A stretch of 64,000 nt of DNA from Agathobaculum hominis (GCF_014288055.1 NZ_JACOPK010000005.1:196193-260192); one strand, 5' to 3'. Shown: positions 8,569 to 18,221, counted from the stretch's first letter. Translations and numbers: made by a program. Notes: a model not told the origin generated them from the sequence alone.

Positions 8569-10032
8569 TTAGTCCTGAACGAACGGTGCAAAGGACAGCT
8601 CGGTGAGCTGGTGAACGCGCAGGGTGTTGGTGTAGTTGACATGGCCGACCGGCATGCCTGCGGTGATGGTGATGATGTCGCCGACGCGCAGGTCGAGGGT
8701 CTGGATGGCAGCCTGCTCAGACAGGCTGTACAGCTCGGTGCCGGAGGACGGGCGCTTTGCGACCAGAACCGGCTTTACGCCCCAGGACATGGACAGACGG
8801 TTGAAGGTCTGCTCGCACGGGGTAGCCGCGACGATGAGCGTGCCCGGGCGGTAGGTGGATACGGCGCGCGCGGTCGAGCCGGACTCGGTGAAGGCAACGA
8901 TGCACTTCGCGCCGAGGTCAGCGGAGGTCGAGCAGGTCGCGTGGGAGATGGCGAGGGTCTTCATGTCGCCGGAAACGTGCATGTTCTGGAACTCCAGACG
9001 GGTGACGCGGCGGCGGTCATAGTGGATGGTGCGCTCGGCGTTCTCGGCGATGCGGCTCATGGTGGAGACGGTCTCTACCGGGTACTTGCCGACCGAGGTC
9101 TCGCCGGACAGCATGATCGCGGAGGTGCCGTCGTAGACTGCGTTCGCGACGTCGGAAACCTCTGCGCGGGTCGGGCGCGGGTTCTTCGCCATGCTCTCGA
9201 GCATCTGGGTCGCGGTGACGACGCGCTTGCCGCGGGAGATGCAGGTCTTGATGATGTTCTTCTGGATCTCCGGCAGCTCCTCGAACGGAACCTCAACGCC
9301 CAGGTCGCCGCGGGCGACCATGACGCCGTTCGCCTCGTCGAGGATCTCCTGGATGTTGTTTACGCCTTCCATGTTCTCGATCTTGCAGATGATCTCGACG
9401 TCTTCCTTGCCGTGCGCCTTGAGGATGGCCTTGATGTCGCGGACGTCCTGTGCGCAGCGAGTGAAGGAAGCGGCGATGAAGTCGATGTCCTGCGTCAGAC
9501 CGAACTCGATGTCCTCGCGGTCCTTGTCGGAGATAAACTTCATGTTGAGCTTGATGCCCGGAACATTGATGGACTTGCGGTTGGAGAGCGGGCCGCCGTT
9601 GAGCGCCTTGCAGACGATGTCGGTGCCGTCGACGATCTTGAGCACCTCGAACGCGACCAGACCGTCATCGATGAGGATGCGGGTACCCGGCTGAACGTCG
9701 TTCGGCAGACCTTCGTAGGTGATGGAGACGATAGTGTTGTCGCCCTCGATGTCGCGGGTGGTCAGGGTGAACTCCTGGCCCTCGACGATCTCGATCTTGC
9801 CGTCCTTGTAGGTCTTGGTGCGGATCTCCGGGCCCTTGGTGTCGAGCATGATGCCGACCGGCATGCCGAGCTCCTTGCGGGCAGCCTTTACCGCGTCCAT
9901 GCGCGCCTTGTGCTCCTCGTGGGAGCCGTGGCTGAAGTTCATACGGGCAACGTTCATGCCCGCCTTGATCATTTCGGGCAGGATACCGTCGGTCGCAGGA
10001 CCGAGGGTGCAGATAATTTTAGTTTTGCGCAT
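8569..10032 (-). CDS. pyk: Pyruvate kinase
   Basis: Last step of glycolysis: phosphoenolpyruvate plus ADP to pyruvate plus ATP. It has 487 residues with the N-terminal KTKIICTLGPA, the catalytic-lysine region ICKIENMEGV, the metal-site motif MVARGDLGVEVP and the C-terminal allosteric domain. It lacks the extra PEP-utiliser-like C-terminal domain found in some Bacillus enzymes. An AT-rich TATAAT box lies about 50 nt upstream (minus strand, 10080-10085), but I see no good -35 partner. Confidence 0.96.
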   Translation of the reverse strand: MRKTKIICTLGPATDGILPEMIKAGMNVARMNFSHGSHEEHKARMDAVKAARKELGMPVGIMLDTKGPEIRTKTYKDGKIEIVEGQEFTLTTRDIEGDNTIVSITYEGLPNDVQPGTRILIDDGLVAFEVLKIVDGTDIVCKALNGGPLSNRKSINVPGIKLNMKFISDKDREDIEFGLTQDIDFIAASFTRCAQDVRDIKAILKAHGKEDVEIICKIENMEGVNNIQEILDEANGVMVARGDLGVEVPFEELPEIQKNIIKTCISRGKRVVTATQMLESMAKNPRPTRAEVSDVANAVYDGTSAIMLSGETSVGKYPVETVSTMSRIAENAERTIHYDRRRVTRLEFQNMHVSGDMKTLAISHATCSTSADLGAKCIVAFTESGSTARAVSTYRPGTLIVAATPCEQTFNRLSMSWGVKPVLVAKRPSSGTELYSLSEQAAIQTLDLRVGDIITITAGMPVGHVNYTNTLRVHQLTELSFAPFVQD

Positions 10033-10373
10033 CAGTCATATTCCTCTCTGTATCAGATAACTAACGAAACGTGTATAACATTATATCAGACCTATTTTAG
10101 CACTTTTCGTGCGGTTTGGCAATCGTCCGCGAAAACGGCGGATTGTTTTCGTGCTTTTCGACAAAAAAGCAAATGCTGCGTGTCGGCGGATTGGGCAAGA
10201 CCGCATAATCTCCTGCAGAAAAAGGTAAAAATGCACGGTCTCCGTCCCCTGCGCCGCGGCGGCGGCTTCGCTCTTGTATTTTACCCGCCCTTACGATATA
10301 ATAAAAGTATCTAGGCGAAATACAGCACAGCGGCGGACGACACGAAAACGCCGCTTTGAAAGGAAGAAAACAT
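10033..10373. other. Divergent spacer between pyk and the nucleotidyltransferase gene
   Basis: A 341-nt region with no gene. It contains a TATAAT box facing pyk (10080-10085, minus strand) and a full promoter facing the plus-strand operon (10274-10302). No other structure stands out. Confidence 0.6.
10274..10302 (+). promoter_or_regulatory. Promoter of the nucleotidyltransferase operon
   Basis: TTGTAT, a 17-bp spacer and TATAAT, about 72 nt upstream of the start codon. Confidence 0.7.
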
Positions 10374-11294
10374 ATGAATAAACCGGTTCTGGTCATTATG
10401 GCGGCAGGTATGGGCTCGCGCTACGGCGGCCTCAAGCAGATCGACCCCATCGGTCCGAACGGTCAGATCATTCTGGATTACTCGGTCTACGACGCCCACC
10501 GCGCAGGCTTCGAGCGCGTGGTGTTCATCATCCGCCCCGAGCTGCACGAGGCGTTCGAGCAGGCCATCGGCGCGAAGGCGCGCCGCTTCATGCAGGTCGA
10601 CTACGCCTACCAGACGCTCGACCGTCTGCCGGAGGGCCTGAAGGCGCCCGAGGGACGCGAAAAGCCGCTCGGCACCGCGCACGCGGTCTGGTGCGCGAAG
10701 GAGCTGACCGAGGGATGCCCGATCGCGGTCATCAACGCGGACGATTTCTACGGCGCGGACGCCTTCCGCAAGATGTACGACTATCTGTCGCAGGCGGAGG
10801 ACGACGACAGGTTCCGCTACTGCATGGTCGGCTATCAGGTCGAGAACACCCTCACCGAGAACGGCACGGTCTCGCGCGGCGTGTGCACCGAGGACGAGCA
10901 CGGCCTGCTCGCGCACATCATCGAGCGCACTTCCATCCACCGCGACGCGGACGGCGTCATCCGCTATGATGCGGACGGCGACGCGCCGGCCGGCGAGATC
11001 GCGCCGGGTACGCCGGTCTCGCTCAATCTCTGGGGCTTCACCCCGTCCTTTCTGCCCTCGCTCGACGAGGGCCTGCGCACGTTCTTCGCGGAAAAGCTGC
11101 CGGAAAATCCGATGAAGGGCGAATATTACCTGCCGTTCGCGGTCGACGCGCTCATCAAGGCAGGAAAGGCGACCGCAAAGGTCCTCAAGACCTCCGCGCG
11201 CTGGTACGGCGTGACCTACCGCGAGGACAAGCCGGTCATCACGGCGGCGGTTTCGCAGATGACGGCGGACGGCGAGTACCCGGAAGACCTGTAA
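10374..11294 (+). CDS. NTP-transferase-fold sugar-1-phosphate nucleotidyltransferase
   Basis: Member of the glucose-1-phosphate thymidylyl/uridylyltransferase superfamily, 306 residues, expected to make an NDP-sugar for wall or polysaccharide synthesis. The N-terminal nucleotide-binding signature is MAAGMGSRYGGLKQ (about residues 8-21), with GTAHAVWCA near 103 and the metal-binding NADDFYG near 124. The start follows AAAGGAAG. A protein of unknown function starts 13 nt downstream. The sugar substrate is not predictable; homologues annotated as MurNAc-phosphate uridylyltransferases share this pattern. Confidence 0.85.
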   Translation: MNKPVLVIMAAGMGSRYGGLKQIDPIGPNGQIILDYSVYDAHRAGFERVVFIIRPELHEAFEQAIGAKARRFMQVDYAYQTLDRLPEGLKAPEGREKPLGTAHAVWCAKELTEGCPIAVINADDFYGADAFRKMYDYLSQAEDDDRFRYCMVGYQVENTLTENGTVSRGVCTEDEHGLLAHIIERTSIHRDADGVIRYDADGDAPAGEIAPGTPVSLNLWGFTPSFLPSLDEGLRTFFAEKLPENPMKGEYYLPFAVDALIKAGKATAKVLKTSARWYGVTYREDKPVITAAVSQMTADGEYPEDL

Positions 11295-11307
11295 AAAGGA
11301 GAGCGGC

Positions 11308-11817
11308 ATGGATTTTTCGACTGAATTTGTCGCGCTGCGCGACCGGCTGCTCGAGACACAGGACAAGGCGTTCCGCACGCAGACCAATGTCGAGGTCGCG
11401 GGCCGCATGGCGGCGCTCTGCTCCTCGTTCACCATCAAGAGCGAGCGCAAGATCCTCGGTCTGATGCCGACGGGCGGCGTCGGCCACGCGCACGAATACC
11501 GCCTGCTGTTCGCCGTGCCGAAGCTCGGCGCGGACGAGCTTGCGGACTGGTGGGCGTATGCGGAAAAGGCATTCGAAACGCTCGTTGAGCCGGATGAAAA
11601 CCACGATTTCTCCATCGTTTCGGTCATCCTCGCCGCCGGCGAGCTGGAAAAGGACGTGCCGAAGCGGCTGAAAAAGCTCGCGCATGAGCAGCAGTTCGAG
11701 GGCGGAAAGCACGGCTGGGGCTCGGTGCGCATGGCGTGCGTCGACCTCGAGGCGCATAAGCTCTGCGTGAGCCGCATGGGAGACTCGTTGAAAAATATCA
11801 TGAAAGCTGCGCTTTGA
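11308..11817 (+). CDS. Conserved-looking protein of unknown function
   Basis: A soluble 169-residue protein with no signal peptide or membrane segment. It has a positively charged central motif (SERKILGLMPTGG at about 46-58) and repeated Trp residues. AAAGGAG precedes the ATG, and it starts 13 nt after the nucleotidyltransferase gene, so it is probably in the same operon. I do not recognise the family. Confidence 0.75.
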   Translation: MDFSTEFVALRDRLLETQDKAFRTQTNVEVAGRMAALCSSFTIKSERKILGLMPTGGVGHAHEYRLLFAVPKLGADELADWWAYAEKAFETLVEPDENHDFSIVSVILAAGELEKDVPKRLKKLAHEQQFEGGKHGWGSVRMACVDLEAHKLCVSRMGDSLKNIMKAAL

Positions 11818-11830
11818 GAGCGGAAAACTC

Positions 11831-11859
11831 TTGAAATACAGCGCGAAATATGATATAGT
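11831..11859 (+). promoter_or_regulatory. Promoter of secG
   Basis: TTGAAA, a 17-bp spacer and TATAGT, about 70 nt before the secG start. Confidence 0.65.
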
Positions 11860-11928
11860 ATCATGTACGCAATCTGACGCGGACGCTGTTCCGCGGTAAA
11901 AGAAAAATGTAATGGAGGAAAAAAACAC

Positions 11929-12165
11929 ATGACTACCGCACAGATCGCTCTTTCTGTCATCATGATCATCGCAAGCCTGTTCCTGATCGTTGTCGTTCTG
12001 CTTCAGGAGGGCGCGCAGCAGGGCCTCGGCGCCATCGAGGGCGGCGCAGACACCTTCTTCGGCAAGGGCAAGGCTTCCGCTTCTGACCGCATTTTTGCTC
12101 GTCTGACCTCGATCGTCGGCGTGATCTTCGTCATCGCAGCGATCGTTCTCAACATCGTTCACTAA
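11929..12165 (+). CDS. secG: Preprotein translocase subunit SecG
   Basis: Small accessory subunit of the SecYEG channel. The 78-residue protein has two membrane segments (about 5-24 and 55-76) around the diagnostic loop LLQEGAQQGLGAIEGG and a Gly-rich cytoplasmic loop. The ribosome site GGAGG is well placed. In many Bacillota secG is followed by rnr and smpB; here rnr is 46 kb away. Confidence 0.93.
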   Translation: MTTAQIALSVIMIIASLFLIVVVLLQEGAQQGLGAIEGGADTFFGKGKASASDRIFARLTSIVGVIFVIAAIVLNIVH

Positions 12166-12166
12166 A

Positions 12167-12397
12167 ATGCCGGCGCAGACCATTCAGCGTCTGCTGCTCT
12201 TTCTGTTCGTCGCATTTGCCGCGCTGACTGCCTTCCAGCAGCTGCGCTACGGCATGATCTGCGGCCGCAGTGAGCAGGAGGACCGGCAGGATGACCCCAA
12301 GGCGAAGGCCTGCCACGCGCAGGCGATGCTGTACGCCGTGCTCGCGGCGGTCAGCCTGATCGCCAACATCATCGTCGGCGCACTGACGCGCGGATAA
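12167..12397 (+). CDS. Small two-span membrane protein
   Basis: A 76-residue protein starting 1 nt after the secG stop, so its translation is probably coupled to secG. It has hydrophobic segments at about 7-24 and 52-74 with a charged loop (RSEQEDRQDDPKAK) between them. Its topology resembles SecG itself but I do not recognise a family. Confidence 0.7.
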   Translation: MPAQTIQRLLLFLFVAFAALTAFQQLRYGMICGRSEQEDRQDDPKAKACHAQAMLYAVLAAVSLIANIIVGALTRG

Positions 12398-12409
12398 CAC
12401 AGAGGAAAA

Positions 12410-12444
12410 AGAGGATGCAGTTTCAAGCTGCATCCTCTTTTTTT
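12410..12444 (+). terminator. Terminator after secG operon
   Basis: An 11-bp stem AGAGGATGCAG / CTGCATCCTCT followed by TTTTTTT. Confidence 0.93.
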
Positions 12445-12445
12445 C

Positions 12446-12800
12446 AGCTGTCGAAAGGTTCCGTTTTTTTTTCAGACGCCCGCGCTGCCGTATCAGCATT
12501 ATGAAAACGGACTTTATCGACCGGCCGGAGAAGAATTTCCGTTCCGCTTGACCGTTTGAGGTCAATTTTTCCGGTATCCGCGCTATGGGTGAGGGGACTT
12601 TTCCTCTCGGCATGGCAGACAGAGCGATGCGTCTGACGGAGCGGGAACAGGATGCGGCGGCCGGTCAGGTGAGAGTTCGTTCTGTCAGACACAGGGAAAA
12701 CTGCGATCTGACCCGACAGGTCTTTTCGTGCTGCCCGCCGTTTTTTCCTGCCGGGAAATCGGGATTTCCGGCCGGGAAATGGCGGTTTGCCGCCCGGAAA
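12446..12800. other. Gene-free region with GC hairpins
   Basis: No gene recognised. It carries imperfect palindromes built from CCGGGAAAT blocks at about 12752-12800, next to the tandem GTACAG array. It separates the two convergent transcription units ending at secG and carB. Confidence 0.5.
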
Positions 12801-12884
12801 GTACACACAGAACAGGACAGCAGAGTACAGCACAGTACAGTAGAGTACAGCACAGCAGAGTACAGCAGAGTACAGCAGAACAGA
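12801..12884. repeat. Short tandem GTACAG-type repeat array
   Basis: GTACAG occurs at 12825, 12835, 12845, 12860 and 12870, separated by CAC, TAG or CAG-type triplets, giving a mostly 10-bp period over about 80 bp. It lies directly beyond the carB terminator. The function is unknown. Confidence 0.85.
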
Positions 12885-12918
12885 AAAAGTCCGCCATTCC
12901 CCGAAGGGAACAGCGGAC
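12884..12918 (-). terminator. Terminator of the pyr operon
   Basis: On the minus strand an interrupted GC stem (GTCCGC...GCGGAC, with a CCCTTCGGGG tip) is followed by TTTTT, shortly after the carB stop. Confidence 0.85.
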
Positions 12919-12945
12919 CTGGTTTCTGGTTTGTGGATGCTGCGG

Positions 12946-15900
12946 TCAGATCGAGTTGATGTCGATCATTTCGCAGTTTTCGATCTTGATGTCGCCCTCG
13001 AGGCAGCGCAGCAGTGCGGAAACAGTATCCATCGAGGTCAGGCACGGGATCGCGCGCTCGACCGCAGTGCGGCGGATATGCACCGAGCCAAGCTCCGGAT
13101 GACGGCCCTTGACCGAGGTGGCGATGACGTAGTCGATCTTGCCGGACTCGATCAGGTCGATGATGTTCGGGGACGGCTCGTCTACGTTGCGGATGGCGTT
13201 GGTCGCGACCATGTGGCGGTTGAGCACGTTCGCGGTGCCGCTGGTGGCGTAGATGTCGAAGCCGAGTGCCTCGAAGCGCTCGCCGATGCGGATGGCCTCC
13301 TGCTTGTCCGAGTCGCGGACGGAAATCAGGACAGCGCCCTTCTTCTTCATCTGGAAGCCTGCGCCGGTCAGACCCTTGAGCAGCGCCTCGCGGAAGCTCT
13401 TGGCAACGCCGAGCACCTCGCCGGTGGACTTCATCTCAGGGCCAAGCTGGGTATCCAGATCACGCAGCTTCTGGAACGAGAATACCGGAACCTTGACCGC
13501 GTAGTGGTCGCTTTCCGGATGCAGGCCGGTGCCGCAGCCCATGTCGCGCAGCTTCTCGCCGAACATGCAGCGGGTCGCCAGATCGACCATCGGCACGCCT
13601 GTTACTTTGGAGATGTACGGAACGGTACGGGACGAACGCGGGTTTACCTCGATGACATAGATCTGGTCGTTGTACAGCACGAACTGAATGTTGACCAGAC
13701 CGAGAACGGCGAGGTTCTTCGCGAGCGCCTCGGTGTAGCGCACGAGGGTGTCCTTGTGCTTCTTCTCGATGTTGATGGACGGGTAGATGGAGATGGAGTC
13801 GCCGGAATGGACGCCTGCGCGCTCGAAATGCTCCATGATGCCCGGGATGAGGATGTCGTCACCGTCGCAGATGGCGTCGACCTCGATCTCGCGGCCCATC
13901 ATGTACTTGTCGACCAGAACCGGGTTCTCGACCTTGTTGCGGGTGATAACCTGCATGAACTCGCGGACATCGGCTTCCTTGTACGCGATCTCCATGCCCT
14001 GACCGCCCAGAACGTAGGACGGACGGACGAGGACCGGGTAGCCGAGCTCGTCGGCGGCCTTGACGGCCTCCTCTTCGGTCATAACCGTGTGGCCCGCCGG
14101 ACGCGGGATGCCGCACTTCTCGAGGATGACGTCGAATTTCTCGCGGTCCTCGGCGGCGTCGATCGACCATGCCGGCGTGCCGAGGATCGGAACGCCCAGC
14201 TTCTCAAGGTGCGCCGCAAGGTTGATGGCGGTCTGGCCGCCGAACTGAACGATCGCGTAGTCCGGCTTCTCGGCCTCGACGACGCCGGTCACGTCCTCCG
14301 GGGTCAGCGGCTCGAAGTACAGACGGTCAGCGGTGTCGAAGTCGGTGGAGACGGTCTCCGGGTTGTTGTTGATGATGACGGTCTCGCAGCCGAGCTTCTG
14401 CAGCGCCCAGACCGCGTGAACCGAGCAGTAGTCGAACTCGATGCCCTGACCGATGCGGATCGGGCCGGAGCCGAGAACGAGGATCTTCTTCTTGCCGGAC
14501 GGGGGAGCGACCTCGGTCTCCTCGTCATAGGTGGAGTAGTAGTACGGGGTCTCCGCCTCGAACTCCGCCGCGCAGGTATCTACCATCTTGTAGACCGGCA
14601 GACGCTTGACATCGGAAATGTCCTTGCCGGAGAGCTGCTCGATGGTCTTGTCGAGGAAGCCCATCTTCTTGGCGCGGATGTACAGGTCGGAGTCGATCTT
14701 CTCGGCGGACGCCAGCTCCTTCTCCATGTCGATGATGTTCTGGAACTTGTGCAGGAAGAATACGTCCATCGTGGTGATCTCGTGGATCTCGTCGATGGTC
14801 ATGATGCCGCGGCGCAGCGCCTCGCAGATGTGGAACAGGCGCTGATCGTCTGTGCGGGCCACGCCCTTTTTGATCTCTGCATCCGACTGCTTCTGGATGC
14901 GCGGCGCGATCATGCTGTCCAGCTTGATCTCACAGCCGCGAACGGCCTTCATCAGCGCGCCCTCGAAGGTGTTGTCGATGGCCATAACCTCACCGGTGGC
15001 CTTCATCTGGGTGCCGAGGGTGTTGTCCGCGTAAACGAACTTGTCGAACGGCCAGCGCGGGAACTTGACGACACAGTAGTCGAGGGTCGGCTCGAAGCAG
15101 GCCTTGGTCTTGCCGGTGACGGCGTTCGAGATCTCGTCCAGACCGTAGCCGACGGCGATCTTTGCCGTTACCTTTGCGATCGGGTAGCCGGTCGCCTTGG
15201 AAGCCAGTGCGGAGGAACGGGAAACACGCGGGTTTACCTCGATAACGGCGTACTCGAAGGATTCCGGGTTGAGCGCGTACTGCACGTTGCAGCCGCCCTC
15301 GATGCCCAGCTCGGTGATGATGTTGAGCGCGGAGGTGCGGAGCATCTGGTACTCCTTGTCGCACAGGGTCTGGCTCGGCGCGACGACGACCGAGTCGCCG
15401 GTATGTACGCCGACCGGGTCAACGTTCTCCATGTTACAGATTGTGATGGCGTTGCCCTTGTGGTCGCGCATGACCTCGTACTCGATTTCCTTCCAGCCGG
15501 CGATGCACTTCTCGACAAGGATCTCGTCCACACGCGAGTACATGATGCCGGAGGCCGCGATCTCGCGCAGCTGCTCCCAGGTGTAGGCGATGCCGCCGCC
15601 GGTGCCGCCGAGCGTGTACGCCGGACGGATGATGACCGGCAGACCGATCTCGCGGGTGAAATCGACCGCGTCCTCAACCGTGTGAACGACCTTGGAGGCG
15701 ATGATCGGCTCGCCGATCTTCTCCATGGTGTCCTTGAACATCTGGCGGTCCTCCGCCTTGGCGATGGTGGTCGGGTTTGCACCGAGCAGCTTGACGCCCA
15801 TCTTCTCGAGGAAGCCGTTCTCGCACAGCTCCATGGCGAGGTTCAGACCGGTCTGGCCGCCGAGGTTGGGCAGCAGGGAGTCCGGGTGCTCCTTCTTGAT

Positions 15901-16131
15901 GATCTCCTGAACGGCCTCGACCGTCATCGGCTCGATGTAGACCTTGTCAGCCATGGCCTTGTCGGTCATGATGGTCGCCGGGTTGGAGTTGACCAGAACG
16001 ACCTCCAGACCCTCTTCGCGCAGTGCGCGGCAGGCCTGCGTGCCTGCATAGTCGAACTCGGCCGCCTGACCGATTACGATCGGGCCGGAGCCCAGTACCA
16101 TTACCTTATGAATATCCTTGCGAAGCGGCAT
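12946..16131 (-). CDS. carB: Carbamoyl-phosphate synthase large subunit
   Basis: Makes carbamoyl phosphate from bicarbonate, ammonia (delivered by CarA) and two ATP. The 1061-residue length matches the family. It shows the usual internal duplication: two ATP-grasp halves, each with a VLGSGPI start (residue 12 and about 555) and ending in VIEVNPR, followed by an allosteric MGS-like domain from about 930. Its start codon shares a base with the carA stop. A long plus-strand frame opposite it is a GC-driven shadow. Confidence 0.97.
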   Translation of the reverse strand: MPLRKDIHKVMVLGSGPIVIGQAAEFDYAGTQACRALREEGLEVVLVNSNPATIMTDKAMADKVYIEPMTVEAVQEIIKKEHPDSLLPNLGGQTGLNLAMELCENGFLEKMGVKLLGANPTTIAKAEDRQMFKDTMEKIGEPIIASKVVHTVEDAVDFTREIGLPVIIRPAYTLGGTGGGIAYTWEQLREIAASGIMYSRVDEILVEKCIAGWKEIEYEVMRDHKGNAITICNMENVDPVGVHTGDSVVVAPSQTLCDKEYQMLRTSALNIITELGIEGGCNVQYALNPESFEYAVIEVNPRVSRSSALASKATGYPIAKVTAKIAVGYGLDEISNAVTGKTKACFEPTLDYCVVKFPRWPFDKFVYADNTLGTQMKATGEVMAIDNTFEGALMKAVRGCEIKLDSMIAPRIQKQSDAEIKKGVARTDDQRLFHICEALRRGIMTIDEIHEITTMDVFFLHKFQNIIDMEKELASAEKIDSDLYIRAKKMGFLDKTIEQLSGKDISDVKRLPVYKMVDTCAAEFEAETPYYYSTYDEETEVAPPSGKKKILVLGSGPIRIGQGIEFDYCSVHAVWALQKLGCETVIINNNPETVSTDFDTADRLYFEPLTPEDVTGVVEAEKPDYAIVQFGGQTAINLAAHLEKLGVPILGTPAWSIDAAEDREKFDVILEKCGIPRPAGHTVMTEEEAVKAADELGYPVLVRPSYVLGGQGMEIAYKEADVREFMQVITRNKVENPVLVDKYMMGREIEVDAICDGDDILIPGIMEHFERAGVHSGDSISIYPSINIEKKHKDTLVRYTEALAKNLAVLGLVNIQFVLYNDQIYVIEVNPRSSRTVPYISKVTGVPMVDLATRCMFGEKLRDMGCGTGLHPESDHYAVKVPVFSFQKLRDLDTQLGPEMKSTGEVLGVAKSFREALLKGLTGAGFQMKKKGAVLISVRDSDKQEAIRIGERFEALGFDIYATSGTANVLNRHMVATNAIRNVDEPSPNIIDLIESGKIDYVIATSVKGRHPELGSVHIRRTAVERAIPCLTSMDTVSALLRCLEGDIKIENCEMIDINSI

Positions 16132-17225
16132 TACTGAGCGCCTCCTTTCGACTTTTCGATGTTTTCAATGAATTTATCAAACAGATACGAGGTGTCCATC
16201 GGACCGGGGCATACCTCGGGGTGATACTGCACGGTGAATACCGGACGGCCGATGTGCTCGAGACCCTCGACCGTGCCGTCGTTCAGGTTGACGTAGCGCA
16301 CGCGGGCGATCTTCGGGTCGACCGACTCGCCGACAACGGCGTAGCCGTGGTTCTGCGAGGTGATGTAGGTGCGGTCCTCGTCGATGTCCTTTACCGGATG
16401 GTTGACACCGCGGTGGCCGTACTTGAGCTTGGTGGTCTGGGCGTCGATGGCCAGCGCCAGCAGCTGGTGGCCGAGGCAGATGCCGAAGATCGGCATATCG
16501 GACTTCAGCAGCTCCTTGAGGTTCGCGACGATTTCGACGTTCTCAGCCGGGTCGCCGGGGCCGTTGGACAGCATCACGCCGTCGTACTTGCCGACTACGT
16601 CCTCCGGCTTGGTGTATGCCGGAACGACGGTGACTTCGCAGCCGCGCTTGCACAGCTCGCGCTCGATGTTGTACTTTACGCCGTAGTCGAACAGCGCGAT
16701 GCGGTACTTGGTTTCGCCCTCAGCCGGGTAAACGATGTTCTCCGCACAGGTAACGGTCTTGACCGCGTCCTTGACGACGTAGGCCTTCATCTCCTCGATG
16801 GTCTGCTCGTCCGGCTCGAAGCCCTCGGTGTAGATGACGCCGTTCATGACGCCCTCGCCGCGCAGCTTGCGCGTCAGACGGCGGGTGTCGATGCCGGCAA
16901 GGCCAACGACCTTCTGCGCCTTGAGGTACTCGTCGAGCGTTACCTTGCAGCGCCAGTTGGACGGGTACTCGCACATCTCGCGCATGATGAAGCCGGAGAC
17001 CCAGCTCTTGCGGGACTCGTAGTCGTCAAAGTTGATGCCGTAGTTGCCGACGAGCGGGTAGGTCATGGTAACGACCTGACCGTAGTAGGACGGGTCGGTC
17101 AGGACCTCCTGATAGCCGGCCATGCCGGTGTTGAATACGACCTCACCGATGCTCTGTCCCTCGTAGCCGACTGCGGTGCCCTCGAACAGGGTGCCGTCCG
17201 CCAGCAGTAAGTATGCTTTTTTCAT
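16131..17225 (-). CDS. carA: Carbamoyl-phosphate synthase small (glutaminase) subunit
   Basis: Class I glutamine amidotransferase that feeds ammonia to CarB. The 364-residue protein has the N-terminal CPSase small-chain domain and a C-terminal GATase with the nucleophile motif FGICLGHQLL, the SQNHGYAV segment and VQYHPEVCPGP. It overlaps carB by one base and lies 78 nt after pyrF, all within one operon. Confidence 0.96.
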   Translation of the reverse strand: MKKAYLLLADGTLFEGTAVGYEGQSIGEVVFNTGMAGYQEVLTDPSYYGQVVTMTYPLVGNYGINFDDYESRKSWVSGFIMREMCEYPSNWRCKVTLDEYLKAQKVVGLAGIDTRRLTRKLRGEGVMNGVIYTEGFEPDEQTIEEMKAYVVKDAVKTVTCAENIVYPAEGETKYRIALFDYGVKYNIERELCKRGCEVTVVPAYTKPEDVVGKYDGVMLSNGPGDPAENVEIVANLKELLKSDMPIFGICLGHQLLALAIDAQTTKLKYGHRGVNHPVKDIDEDRTYITSQNHGYAVVGESVDPKIARVRYVNLNDGTVEGLEHIGRPVFTVQYHPEVCPGPMDTSYLFDKFIENIEKSKGGAQ

Positions 17226-17303
17226 TCTTATATCTATTCTCCTTGCGTTTATCTCAAAGGTGACGGCGGGGTAAGGGCACCCCGCCCTGCGGATAGACGT
17301 TTT

Positions 17304-18221
17304 TTATTTAATTGCCGCTACGATGTCGTCGCGCATGCGGATCGCTTCTGCACGGGCAGCTTCCTTGTAGTCCTCGCCGTTGTTTCCGGTCTTTTTCCAC
17401 GCGCACATGATGCCGCGGGAGGAGTTTACGATCGCGCCGAGGCCGTCGTCGTTGAACGCATTGGCGATGTCCTTCGCGGTCGCGCCCTGCGCGCCGTAGC
17501 CCGGCACGAGGAAGTAGCTCTTCGGCAGCAGCTCACGGATGATCTTCTGCTCCTCGGGATAGGTCGCGCCGACGACCGCGCCGATCTGGTTGTAGCCGCA
17601 CGGGGTGTCCAGACCCTCGCCCCACTTTGCGACCATCTCAGCCATGCGCGCGTAGAGCGGCTTGCCCTCCATGTCGCGGTTCTGAAGCTCGCCGGAGGAC
17701 GGGTTGGAGGTCTTGACGAGCAGGAACAGGCTCTTCTCGCGGCTGCGGCACTCCTTGAGGAAGGGCTCGACGCCGTCCGTGCCGAGGTAGCCGTTTACGG
17801 TGACGCTGTCGCAGCCGTAGGGCGCGATCTCGGTGTCGCCGACACGGGTCTTGCCGAGGTACGCCTCTGCATATGCGGAAGCGGTCGCGCCGATGTCGTT
17901 GCGCTTGATGTCACCGATGACGTACATGCCCTTGGCGTGCGCGTAGTCGATGGTCTCCTTGAGCGCCATCGCGCCGTAGGAGCCGAGCAGCTCATAATAT
18001 GCAGCCTGCGGCTTGACCGCCGGGACGATGTCGCACAGCGCGTCGATCAGACCGCAGTTGAACGCAACAACGCTCTCGGCTGCTGCGCGCAGGGTCTCGC
18101 CGTGCAGCATCATGTTGCGCCCCGAAATATGCTGCGGAATGTATTCGAGACGGGCGTCCAGACCGGCTACGGTCGGATTGCCTTTTTCCTTGATCTTTTC
18201 TACTAAGGTTTGGATAGACAT
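17304..18221 (-). CDS. pyrF: Orotidine-5'-phosphate decarboxylase
   Basis: Final step of UMP synthesis. At 305 residues it belongs to the longer type-2 (mycobacterial-like) group. The catalytic motif is VIGDIKRNDIGATA, with the Asp/Lys dyads, and the phosphate-binding end is NSSRGIMCAW. The ribosome site AGGAAG precedes the ATG. It lies 63 nt downstream of pyrR on the same strand. Confidence 0.95.
   Translation of the reverse strand: MSIQTLVEKIKEKGNPTVAGLDARLEYIPQHISGRNMMLHGETLRAAAESVVAFNCGLIDALCDIVPAVKPQAAYYELLGSYGAMALKETIDYAHAKGMYVIGDIKRNDIGATASAYAEAYLGKTRVGDTEIAPYGCDSVTVNGYLGTDGVEPFLKECRSREKSLFLLVKTSNPSSGELQNRDMEGKPLYARMAEMVAKWGEGLDTPCGYNQIGAVVGATYPEEQKIIRELLPKSYFLVPGYGAQGATAKDIANAFNDDGLGAIVNSSRGIMCAWKKTGNNGEDYKEAARAEAIRMRDDIVAAIK

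Noticed and set aside
7369..10314. A 981-codon plus-strand frame
   Set aside because: Antisense to the LCP and pyruvate kinase genes, with no ribosome site or recognisable motif.
12801..12884. CRISPR array candidate
   Set aside because: The unit is only about 10 bp with no spacers, so it is a simple tandem repeat; no cas genes are present.
12931..16137. A 1068-codon plus-strand frame opposite carB
   Set aside because: It is the antisense shadow of a GC-rich, strongly conserved carB gene; its composition (Val, Asp, Arg, Leu) is typical of such shadows and it has no family motifs.
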